From Mariniflexile gromovii (GTDB lineage Bacteria > Bacteroidota > Bacteroidia > Flavobacteriales > Flavobacteriaceae), in the NCBI RefSeq assembly GCF_017814435.1, contig NZ_JAGJCB010000011.1, positions 1-64,000 of the forward strand: 64,000 nucleotides of DNA, in the 5' to 3' direction. Positions 8,928-16,261 of this stretch are shown here, piece by piece. The position numbers and the translations under genes were made by a program. Each line of letters starts with the position of its first letter. Position 1 is the stretch's first letter. The notes beneath the pieces are model-generated. The model had not been told where the DNA came from and searched no databases. It saw only the letters and a list, made by a program, of their open reading frames with translations.

Positions 8928-8964
8928 CATTTTGTTATATGTTTTATAAAGATTAAAGACAAAA

Positions 8965-8989
8965 AAAAAGCCTCAAACCGAGACTTTTT
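8965..8989 (-). terminator. Terminator of the DUF2795 gene
   Basis: On the minus strand AAAAAGTCTC pairs with GAGGCTTTTT (one U-G pair) around a 5-base loop, followed by a long T-run. It lies about 20 bases after the stop at 9009. Confidence 0.8.
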
Positions 8990-9008
8990 AACTTTTCTTT
9001 ATGCTTTA

Positions 9009-9230
9009 TTAATATTCATCCTCATTCCAAAGGTAATCTTCATCTGTTGGATAATCAGACCATATTTCGTCAATAGAGTCGTAGGCATCGCCTTCGTCTT
9101 CAATAGACTGTAAGTTTTCAACAACCTCCAAAGGAGCTCCGGTTCTAATAGCGTAATCTATCAACTCGTCTTTTGTTGCTGGCCAAGGCGCATCACTTAA
9201 ATAAGATGCTAATTCTAAAGTCCAATACAT
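9009..9230 (-). CDS. DUF2795 domain protein
   Basis: Acidic 73-aa protein. Residues 1-50 (MYWTLELASYLSDAPWPATKDELIDYAIRTGAP and on) match the DUF2795 pattern, a small fold of unknown function common in Bacteroidota. The C-terminus, DYPTDEDYLWNEDEY, is strongly acidic. There is no signal peptide or membrane segment, so it is cytoplasmic. It is a single-gene unit with its own promoter (TATTTTTG plus a TTG about 22 bases upstream) and terminator, in keeping with a conserved, independently expressed gene. No biochemical role can be read from the sequence. Confidence 0.88.
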   Translation of the reverse strand: MYWTLELASYLSDAPWPATKDELIDYAIRTGAPLEVVENLQSIEDEGDAYDSIDEIWSDYPTDEDYLWNEDEY

Positions 9231-9253
9231 TTTTTGTGCGTTTTAATTTTGTG

Positions 9254-9261
9254 CAAAAATA
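9254..9261 (-). promoter_or_regulatory. -7 element TATTTTTG for the DUF2795 gene
   Basis: Exact TAnnTTTG match, 23 bases before the ATG at 9230, with a TTG -33 box about 22 bases further upstream in CTTGTGTG. Confidence 0.6.
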
Positions 9262-9364
9262 ATTTTTTAGTTTAAACACACAAGAAAAAAATGAATTATT
9301 TAATTATTATTTTTAAGAACGTGTTGTTTTTAATTGTAAACAACTTAAATTAAGTGTTTTATTT

Positions 9365-9496
9365 GGGGCGTTACCCACCCTTCGTCTCCGCTCAGGGCAG
9401 GCGGTCGGGCTTTCCGCGCTACACGGTAGCTTGCTTCAAATGCTCAGCATTCACGATTTCTAATACAACATTAATCTCATGAGTAATCCCTAACGC
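9365..9496. repeat. GC-rich interspersed element with GCGTTA/TAACGC ends
   Basis: A roughly 132-bp block, clearly richer in G+C than its surroundings, starts GGGGCGTTACCC and ends ATCCCTAACGC. The termini are therefore short inverted repeats (GCGTTA at 9368, TAACGC at 9491). Inside are GGTCGGGCTTTCCGCGCTAC and further short inverted pieces. From memory, very similar blocks occur many times in intergenic regions of flavobacterial genomes. No coding potential was seen. It may be a mobile non-coding element or a structured RNA. Confidence 0.55.
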
Positions 9497-9518
9497 AAAT
9501 CACGTTTTCATAAAAAAA

Positions 9519-10091
9519 TTACTGCTTTTCAGGAATCCATTTAATCTCGTTTGCATGCAAGTCGTAAGACAACTTTCGTGCCAACACAAAAAGATAGTCA
9601 GAAAGGCGGTTTAAGTACATCATAGTATGCGCATCAATAGGCTCCATATCGTTAAGTGCTGTAGCTAAGCGTTCTGCCCTGCGGCATACACAACGCGCAA
9701 TATGACAGAATGACACAGTTTGGTGTCCGCCAGGTAACACAAAATGCGTCATAGGAGGTAAGGCTTCGTTCATAGTATCCATTTCAAGTTCTAAACGTTC
9801 TATATTTTCACTCGATATTTTTGGGATATTCAATCGTTCCTTACCGTTTTTTAAAATGGCTTTTTCAGGGTCGGTTGCCAAAATAGCACCAACTGTAAAC
9901 AACCTGTCTTGAATATGTATCAATAAATCTTTGTAATGGACATCTATATCTTGGTCACGAATCAATCCTAAATACGAGTTTAATTCATCAACGGTGCCAT
10001 AACTTTCAATTCTTATATGGTGTTTAGGTACACGTGTGCCACCAAATAATGCCGTGGTACCTTTATCTCCTGTTTTTGTGTAAATTTTCAT
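9519..10091 (-). CDS. Cob(I)yrinic acid a,c-diamide adenosyltransferase, PduO type
   Basis: Transfers the adenosyl group of ATP to cob(I)alamin, making coenzyme B12. The 190-aa product opens with the PduO-family ATP loop MKIYTKTGDKGTTALFGGTRVPK. It also has ESYGTVDELNSYLG (29-42) and the conserved CRRAERLATAL near 137-147, and it has the length of single-domain members. It is cytoplasmic. It stands alone with no other cobalamin genes in the window, so it may serve salvage of imported corrinoids. The start is the only Met before the conserved block. No clear promoter was found upstream. Confidence 0.93.
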   Translation of the reverse strand: MKIYTKTGDKGTTALFGGTRVPKHHIRIESYGTVDELNSYLGLIRDQDIDVHYKDLLIHIQDRLFTVGAILATDPEKAILKNGKERLNIPKISSENIERLELEMDTMNEALPPMTHFVLPGGHQTVSFCHIARCVCRRAERLATALNDMEPIDAHTMMYLNRLSDYLFVLARKLSYDLHANEIKWIPEKQ

Positions 10092-10266
10092 TCTTGATGT
10101 TTTTAGCTATTAATAAAAACCAATTTTTTTTCTTGTTAACAGGTTTTATACTTATTCCGTGTCACGAATTTAATAAGTTATAAGACAAAGAAAAACATGA
10201 TTGTAGAACTTTACACTAAGAATACTACTTTTTTAAGAATTTTAACATCTATTAACAAGAAAGGTT

Positions 10267-10274
10267 TATTTTTG
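10267..10274 (+). promoter_or_regulatory. -7 element TATTTTTG for the OmpA-family gene
   Basis: Exact TAnnTTTG match, 36 bases before the ATG at 10311. Confidence 0.55.
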
Positions 10275-10310
10275 TCTCAAAATTAAAACCAAATCTAAAA
10301 TTTAAAATTT

Positions 10311-12401
10311 ATGAAGAAAATCACATTTTTATTTTTATTCGTTATAAGCTCTATGTGTGTTGAAGCGCAGTCTTATGTCGGATTTTTAACAGACAATTAC
10401 AGCGGTGTAAATAGCGTTATTTCCAATCCCGCTAACATAACAGATTCTCGTTTTAAAACCGATATCAATCTTGCTGGGGCTAGTGTTTTTGGAGGAAATG
10501 ATTACTATGGGGTAAACATTTTTGATGCTTTTAAAGATAATTATGATTTTGATTTGGATGCAAAAAAGTCTCCAACTACAGATAATAATGCGGCTGTAAA
10601 TATTGATGTTATGGGGCCAGCATTTATGTTCAATTTAAACAATAAAAGTTCACTTGCAGTTTTTACTAGAGCACGCTCTATGGTAAATGTTAATGAAATT
10701 AATGGAGAAACTATTGATGATTTAGATAATGATACCACTGGTGATTTTAGTGTAAACGAAGGCGATTTCAATATGTTTGCGCATGCATGGGCTGAAGCTG
10801 GTATTACATATGCCAGAGTATTGTTTAATGAAGGTGAACACTTTTTAAAAGGAGGTTTAACTGCAAAATTCCTTCAAGGTGGAGGTACTGCGTATGCCTA
10901 TGGTAAAGATGTACAGATAAATTACTTAGAAAACGATCCAAATTTTGGAGGAAATGGAAGTATTGATGCACAAGGTCAAGTAACGTATGGGCGTTTTGCA
11001 GAGTTTGATAATGATAATTATGATTATGAACTTCCCGATGCTATTGGTTTTGGTGGTGATTTAGGTTTTGTTTACGAATGGAGGCCAAACCATGCCGATT
11101 ATACAACTACAAATGCAGATGGTGAATCATTTACTCCAAAAGATAAAAACAAATACAAATTAAAAATAGGTTTATCTATTACTGATGTTGGAAGCATTAA
11201 ATATAAAGAAGGATTTGTAGACACATATGCTATCCCAGATAATTTTGGAGCTGTTAATGAGCAAGATTTTGATGATGCAGAGGATATTAATCAATTTTTG
11301 GAAGATACTTATGCCTCATTTCTAACAAGTTCTTCAAATGGAATGACGATTACATTACCAACGGCACTTCATTTTAATGCAGATTGGAGTTTCACTAGCA
11401 AATTATATGCAAATTTAAATACAGATTTTTCATTGGTAGCTAAAGGTAAAGAAAACGCTAGCCGTATTTCAAACATTGTGTCGTTAACACCACGTTTTGA
11501 AAGTAAATGGTTTAGTTTTTATGTGCCACTTAGCATGGTGGAAAATAACGGATTTCAAGCTGGAGCAGGTTTAAGAGCTGGACTATTATATATTGGATCA
11601 GGATCTGTTATTACAGCATTAGCTGGCGATAATAGTAAAGGTGCCGATGTGTATGCAGGTTTAAAAATACCTATTTACCAAAGCAGCCCTAAAGATAAAG
11701 ATGGTGATGGTATTATTGATAAATTGGATGGATGTCCAAATGAATCTGGCCCAATGGAAAATAATGGTTGCCCATGGTTAGATAGAGATGTGGATGGTAT
11801 AATGGATAATTTGGATGCATGTCCAGATAAAAAAGGACCTAAAGAAAATAATGGATGCCCTTGGGGAGATAAAGATGGGGACACCGTATTAGACAATGTT
11901 GATGCATGTCCAGATGAGGCAGGTCCCATTGAAAATAGTGGGTGCCCATGGAAAGATTCCGATAAAGATGGTGTTTTAGATAAAGATGATAAATGTGTTG
12001 ATGTACCAGGTACTGTTGCAAACAATGGCTGTCCTGAAGTAACTGAGGAAATTCAAAAAACTTTAAATGCTTATGCAAAAACAATTTTGTTCGATTCTGG
12101 TAAATCGACTATCAAATTAGTTTCTAATGGTATTTTAAATGAAATTGTTACCATTTTAGGTAAATATCCAAATGCTAAGTTTGCGATTGAAGGTCACACC
12201 GATAGCGTTGGAAGTGATGCTTTAAACCAAAAATTATCAGAAGAAAGAGCCAGTGCGGTAATGACTTACTTAATTGAAAAAGGAGTAGCTTCTAGCAGAT
12301 TAACATCGGCTGGTTTTGGTGAAAGCAAGCCTATTGCAACTAATACAACAAAAGCAGGTCAAGCTCAAAACAGACGTGTTGAAATTAATTTAGTGAAATA
12401 G
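10311..12401 (+). CDS. Outer-membrane protein: DUF5723-type barrel, thrombospondin type 3 repeats, OmpA peptidoglycan-binding domain
   Basis: The 696-aa product has a signal peptide (residues 1-20, cleavage after VEAQ). Next comes a region of about 430 residues resembling the DUF5723 outer-membrane domain. Four tandem Asp/Asn-rich thrombospondin type 3 repeats follow (about 460-585, pattern DKDGDGIIDKLDGCPNESGP), which bind calcium in known members. Residues about 590-696 form an OmpA/MotB domain with FAIEGHTDSVGS and AQNRRVEINL, expected to grip peptidoglycan. It probably tethers the outer membrane to the wall. It has its own promoter and terminator. The repeats create long but meaningless open frames on the other strand. 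Confidence 0.9.
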   Translation: MKKITFLFLFVISSMCVEAQSYVGFLTDNYSGVNSVISNPANITDSRFKTDINLAGASVFGGNDYYGVNIFDAFKDNYDFDLDAKKSPTTDNNAAVNIDVMGPAFMFNLNNKSSLAVFTRARSMVNVNEINGETIDDLDNDTTGDFSVNEGDFNMFAHAWAEAGITYARVLFNEGEHFLKGGLTAKFLQGGGTAYAYGKDVQINYLENDPNFGGNGSIDAQGQVTYGRFAEFDNDNYDYELPDAIGFGGDLGFVYEWRPNHADYTTTNADGESFTPKDKNKYKLKIGLSITDVGSIKYKEGFVDTYAIPDNFGAVNEQDFDDAEDINQFLEDTYASFLTSSSNGMTITLPTALHFNADWSFTSKLYANLNTDFSLVAKGKENASRISNIVSLTPRFESKWFSFYVPLSMVENNGFQAGAGLRAGLLYIGSGSVITALAGDNSKGADVYAGLKIPIYQSSPKDKDGDGIIDKLDGCPNESGPMENNGCPWLDRDVDGIMDNLDACPDKKGPKENNGCPWGDKDGDTVLDNVDACPDEAGPIENSGCPWKDSDKDGVLDKDDKCVDVPGTVANNGCPEVTEEIQKTLNAYAKTILFDSGKSTIKLVSNGILNEIVTILGKYPNAKFAIEGHTDSVGSDALNQKLSEERASAVMTYLIEKGVASSRLTSAGFGESKPIATNTTKAGQAQNRRVEINLVK

Positions 12402-12461
12402 GAAGTTTTGGTTTCTGCTATAAGGTAGTTTGCCAATTACTATAAATTATTTATTATAAAG

Positions 12462-12490
12462 ACCTCACAAGTTTTCAAAACCTGTGAGGT
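12462..12490 (+). terminator. Terminator of the OmpA-family gene
   Basis: A stem of ACCTCACA/TGTGAGGT extends through GTTTT/AAAAC with one mismatch and a minimal loop, then TTTTG. It lies 60 bases after the stop codon. Confidence 0.75.
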
Positions 12491-12645
12491 TTTGTTTATT
12501 TATAAGGTTTTCAATTTTATAAATAAATCAATAGTCTCATATATATAATCTCATTTAGAGGAAAATCTTAGTTTCAAGAATGAAAACTTCAAAATAGATT
12601 AGCTACGCTGAATCTTCTATTTCCAGCCTTCGCAGGAATAACAGA
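12491..12645. other. Intergenic region with a solo half copy of the CCTTCGCAGGAAT repeat
   Basis: The block around 12616-12643 (CCAGCCTTCGCAGGAATAAC) is a degenerate copy of the palindromic repeat that brackets the GIY-YIG gene at 61744. Nothing else is evident here. Confidence 0.5.
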
Positions 12646-13416
12646 CTAAACCCTGATAGTAAAATGTTCCTTAGCCTGTTCTTTTCTAAAAAAAACAAAT
12701 CCCCAAAAGAAGGTGTCAATAGTAACCGTTACTTGTGGATGCTGTTTAATGGTTTCCCAAGCTTCGGTCATGCCATCAGACCAATGAATGTCATCAAAAA
12801 TAAAAACAGAGTCGTTATGCGCCGTTCTAAGAAGGGTTTCAAAATAATATAAAGTGGCTTCTTTTTGGTGATTCCCATCAAAGAAAATGAGGTCGTAGGT
12901 TGTGGGTTTTAGGTTTTTAATAACATCATTGAAATCTCCTGTTATTAGGTCGATATGCTCTAACGAATGGTTTTCTAAATTAGTTTTTGTAAAATCAGAA
13001 ATATTGGGGCAACCTTCAATGGTTGTTATGTTGGAATTTGGATATCCTAAATGCATGGCATGGGTTGCAACACCTAAAGAAGTGCCTAACTCTAATATGT
13101 TTTTAAAATTAAAATAAGTGGTAAGCCTGTATAAAAGTTTGGCTCTTTTGTTGGTTGTACCTGCGTTTTTAGCTATTTCGGAAACATAACGTTCATGCAG
13201 TTTGGTAACATGAGAACCTACGCCCAAATCGGTTATTGCAATTTTGTTTTTGTTTTCAAGAAGCTGTTTTTTATAATTGTAAATACTTTTGTAAGCTTTA
13301 TAATCTGTTTTGTCATAAAAACACTTCGTAACTAAATTATATACAAAAGGGGAGTGCACTCCGTGTTCATTAGTGGATTTTGTTAAGAATTTTATGTATG
13401 ATTTAATTTGATGCAT
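12646..13416 (-). CDS. SAM-dependent class I methyltransferase
   Basis: The 256-aa product has a Rossmann-type motif I, ILELGTSLGVATHAM (about 107-121). An acidic residue follows at the end of strand 2 (TTIEGCP), and a motif with YDLIFFDGNHQ (about 174-184). This layout resembles the Methyltransf_24 / O-methyltransferase-3 group. The first 95 residues are a helical extension (HGVHSPFVYNLV) that I recall as common in Bacteroidota members. It lies 84 bases downstream of the ABC-F gene on the same strand, and the two may be co-transcribed. The substrate cannot be inferred. Confidence 0.8.
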   Translation of the reverse strand: MHQIKSYIKFLTKSTNEHGVHSPFVYNLVTKCFYDKTDYKAYKSIYNYKKQLLENKNKIAITDLGVGSHVTKLHERYVSEIAKNAGTTNKRAKLLYRLTTYFNFKNILELGTSLGVATHAMHLGYPNSNITTIEGCPNISDFTKTNLENHSLEHIDLITGDFNDVIKNLKPTTYDLIFFDGNHQKEATLYYFETLLRTAHNDSVFIFDDIHWSDGMTEAWETIKQHPQVTVTIDTFFWGFVFFRKEQAKEHFTIRV

Positions 13417-13424
13417 CTCTAAGT

Positions 13425-13500
13425 TTCAGAGTTTCAAAGTTTCAGAGTTTCAAAGCTACAGAGTTTTTTTGCTTTGTCACTTTGCAGCTTTGTCACTTAA
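13425..13500. repeat. Short tandem repeats between methyltransferase and ABC-F genes
   Basis: Two to three copies of a 16-base unit (AGTTTCAGAGTTTCAA) are followed by two copies of CTTTGTCACTT separated by TGCAG. This is simple low-complexity DNA with no coding role. Confidence 0.6.
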
Positions 13501-15360
13501 TTACTCTAATTTCTCGTGTAATTCCAACCAACGCAGTTCCTTTGCTTCCAAATCATCAATAATTTGTTGTAATTTTTCTGATAATTTATTTATTTCTTCG
13601 GGTTTTAAATCGGGGTTGTTAAACTTAGCTTCTAGTTCTTTTTTATCAAAAGCCAATGAATTTAGTTTGCTTTCAATGTTTTTAAGTTCTTTTTCTTCGT
13701 TGTAAGAAAGCTTATTTTCCTCAGTTTTTTTCCAAGCATTTTTTTCTTTTTTGTCTTCGGAAGTATTTGAAATGACAGGTTGACTATCATCATAAATTCG
13801 GAAATCGGTATAGTTTCCAGGGAAATCTTCAATAACACCATCACCTCTAAAAACAAAAAGATGATCCACAACTTTATCCATAAAATAACGGTCGTGGGAT
13901 ACCACAATAACGCACCCAGGAAAATCCATCAAGAAGCTTTCCAATACATTTAGGGTTACAATATCTAAATCGTTTGTAGGCTCATCCAGAATTAAAAAAT
14001 TAGGGTTCTGTATTAAAACGGTACACAAATACAAACGTTTACGTTCGCCACCACTTAATTTTTCAACAAAATCATATTGTTTTTTTCTACTGAATAGAAA
14101 GCGTTCCAAAAGCTGTTGGGCACTTATTTGTTTTCCTTTTTTAAGTGGAATGTAATCACCAAACTCTCGAATCACATCAATAACCTTTTGTTCGGGTTTA
14201 ATAGTAATGCCCTTCTGAGTGTAATAACCAAATTTTACGGTTTCACCAATGATAACTTTCCCAGAATCAGGTTGCGATGTTTGTGTTAACAGGTTTAAAA
14301 ATGTGGTTTTTCCTGTACCATTTTTTCCAATAATACCAACACGTTCCCCGTTTTTAAATAAATATTCAAAACCATCAAGTATCACTTTATCTTTAAAAGA
14401 TTTTGATACTTTATGAAACTCTACCACTTTGCTGCCCAAACGCTCCATGTTAAGTTCTAATTGTACTTCGTGGTCGTTTCTGCGTTGGCTGGCACGGTGT
14501 TTTATATCGTGAAAATCGTCTATACGCGATTTTGATTTGGTAGTTCTAGCTTTGGGTTGTCGGCGCATCCATTCCAACTCTTTTTTGAAAAGTTGTTTGG
14601 CTTTACCCGTTTCTACTTCGGTTTGTTCAATCCTAGCTTCACGTTTTTCCAGATAATAGGAGTAGTTCCCTTTATAACTGTATAATTGTCCCTCATCCAA
14701 TTCTATAATTTCATTACACACACGCTCCAAAAAATAACGGTCGTGCGTTACCATAAAAAGCGTAATATTTTCTTTGGCAAAAAAGGCTTCAAGCCATTCA
14801 ATCATTTCTAAATCCAAATGGTTGGTAGGCTCATCTAGAATTAATAGATCCGGTTTATTTATTAAAGCATTAGCTAATGATAAACGTTTTTTTTGCCCGC
14901 CTGAAAGTGCACCCACTTTCATATTCAAATCTTCAAGTTTTAATTTGAAAAGAATTTGTTTGTATTGTGTTTCAAAATCCCAAGCTTGGTATTGTTCCAT
15001 TTGTTCGAATGCTTTTTGGTAGGCATCAGCATCTTCCGGATTTAAAAGCGCATGTTCGTAATCTAAAATAACCTTTAAAATAGGGTTGTCGCTTGCAAAA
15101 ATGGTTTCTTCAACCGTTAAGGCATCATTAAATTTAGGATCTTGTGATAAAAAAGATACCACAATACCATTTCTGTACGTTATAGTACCAGAATCGGCTT
15201 CATCATCACCTGAAATAATATTTAGAATAGAGGTTTTTCCAGTACCATTTTTCGCAACGAATGCTATTTTTTGGTCTTTATGGATGCTAAATGAAATATT
15301 TTCGAAAAGCGTTAACTCTCCGTAAGATTTCGATATATTTTCAACAGTTAAGTAATTCAA
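13501..15360 (-). CDS. ABC-F family ATPase, Uup-like
   Basis: Cytoplasmic protein with two ABC ATPase domains and no membrane part, as in ribosome-associated ABC-F proteins. Domain 1 has Walker A AKNGTGKTS (36-44), LSGGQKKR (152-159) and ILDEPTNHLD. Domain 2 has IGKNGTGKTT (near 340), LSGGERKR and ILDEPTNDLD. A basic linker (RRQPKARTTKSKSR) sits between them, and a charged coiled-coil tail covers about 545-619 (KLSYNEEKELKNIESKLNSL). That tail is the Uup hallmark, and 619 aa fits Uup. Uup proteins act on ribosomes and genome stability in E. coli; the exact role here is inferred. The start at 15360 gives the normal N-terminus. Confidence 0.9.
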   Translation of the reverse strand: MNYLTVENISKSYGELTLFENISFSIHKDQKIAFVAKNGTGKTSILNIISGDDEADSGTITYRNGIVVSFLSQDPKFNDALTVEETIFASDNPILKVILDYEHALLNPEDADAYQKAFEQMEQYQAWDFETQYKQILFKLKLEDLNMKVGALSGGQKKRLSLANALINKPDLLILDEPTNHLDLEMIEWLEAFFAKENITLFMVTHDRYFLERVCNEIIELDEGQLYSYKGNYSYYLEKREARIEQTEVETGKAKQLFKKELEWMRRQPKARTTKSKSRIDDFHDIKHRASQRRNDHEVQLELNMERLGSKVVEFHKVSKSFKDKVILDGFEYLFKNGERVGIIGKNGTGKTTFLNLLTQTSQPDSGKVIIGETVKFGYYTQKGITIKPEQKVIDVIREFGDYIPLKKGKQISAQQLLERFLFSRKKQYDFVEKLSGGERKRLYLCTVLIQNPNFLILDEPTNDLDIVTLNVLESFLMDFPGCVIVVSHDRYFMDKVVDHLFVFRGDGVIEDFPGNYTDFRIYDDSQPVISNTSEDKKEKNAWKKTEENKLSYNEEKELKNIESKLNSLAFDKKELEAKFNNPDLKPEEINKLSEKLQQIIDDLEAKELRWLELHEKLE

Positions 15361-15436
15361 GAGGCTATTTTTTATGCAAAGAACGGATAAAAAACCAAAA
15401 AATCAGTTATAAGTTTTATTGTTCCCTATGAAAAGT

Positions 15437-15444
15437 TATATTTG
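15437..15444 (+). promoter_or_regulatory. -7 element TATATTTG of the wza-wzc-cysQ-cysC operon
   Basis: Exact TAnnTTTG match with a TTG box 18 bases upstream at 15419-15421. It lies inside the longest open frame, so the transcript begins after the first possible ATG (15422-15430 region). This makes ATG 15464 the real wza start. Confidence 0.65.
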
Positions 15445-15463
15445 TGATAAATCAATTACCCCT

Positions 15464-16252
15464 ATGACGAAATGTAAATCCCTGCTTATTTACTTGTTTA
15501 TCAGTGTTTTGTGTGCTTCATGTATCACCAATAAAGATGTGGTTTATTTACAGGATAAAGGAACTTCTAAACTAGATTCTTTATCAATAAAAGAATTATC
15601 GAAGCCTTATAGAGTTCAAGTTAACGATATTTTAAGTATTAATGTAAAAGCTTTAGATAATGAACTTACGGCTATTTTTAACCCAGTAGGGAATAATAGT
15701 TCAGGAGCTCAAGGAGGTTTGTACTTTAGTGGGTTTACGGTTGACTTACATGGAAACATAAAGTTTCCCATTTTAGGAGAAATTAATGTTTTAGGTTTCA
15801 CCATTACGGAAATAGAGGATAAGGTAAAAAGTGAATTATTGGCGCAATATTTTAAAGAATCGGCAGAATTGTTTGTAACAGTTAAATTGGCTGGTTTAAA
15901 ATATACCACAATAGGAGAGGTTGGTACTGGGGTGCACACACTTTTTCAAGATCGTGTTAATATTATTGAAGCATTAGCAAATGCGGGTGATATAGCATTA
16001 ACAGGAGATAGAAAAGATGTTTTGGTAATACGGCAATACCCAGATGGTCAAAAAATACATCATATAGATTTAACCGATATTGCTGCTATGCAATCGCCCT
16101 ATTATTATATTCAACCTAATGATATAATACTAGTGAAGCCACTAAGACGTAAATCGTTAGGGGCGGGACAAACAGCTATTCAAAATATAACAACCATCGC
16201 ATCCATATTATCGGTTCTGGTATCCACTTATTTTTTAACTAAAAATTTATAA
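15464..16252 (+). CDS. Polysaccharide export lipoprotein, Wza/BexD family
   Basis: Outer-membrane secretion component for surface polysaccharide. With the start at 15464 the 262-aa product begins MTKCKSLLIYLFISVLCASC, a clear lipoprotein signal. Then come the Poly_export region (YRVQVNDILSINV, VDLHGNIKFPILGEINVLG) and a SLBB-like part (TIGEVGTGVHTL...VNIIEALANAGD). A C-terminal hydrophobic segment, TTIASILSVLVSTYFL, could cross the outer membrane as the amphipathic helix does in Wza. Nine bases separate it from wzc. The upstream in-frame Met at 15419 is rejected because the promoter lies after it. It could serve capsule or EPS export with the Wzc-like kinase. Confidence 0.9.
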   Translation: MTKCKSLLIYLFISVLCASCITNKDVVYLQDKGTSKLDSLSIKELSKPYRVQVNDILSINVKALDNELTAIFNPVGNNSSGAQGGLYFSGFTVDLHGNIKFPILGEINVLGFTITEIEDKVKSELLAQYFKESAELFVTVKLAGLKYTTIGEVGTGVHTLFQDRVNIIEALANAGDIALTGDRKDVLVIRQYPDGQKIHHIDLTDIAAMQSPYYYIQPNDIILVKPLRRKSLGAGQTAIQNITTIASILSVLVSTYFLTKNL

Positions 16253-16261
16253 GCTTTTAAT

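Noticed and set aside
11675-12084. Long minus-strand frames across the OmpA gene
   Set aside because: They are shadows of the thrombospondin type 3 repeats on the coding strand.
15419-15463. Earlier Met start for the Wza-like lipoprotein
   Set aside because: The promoter -7 element at 15437-15444 lies after it, and the start at 15464 gives a proper lipoprotein signal.
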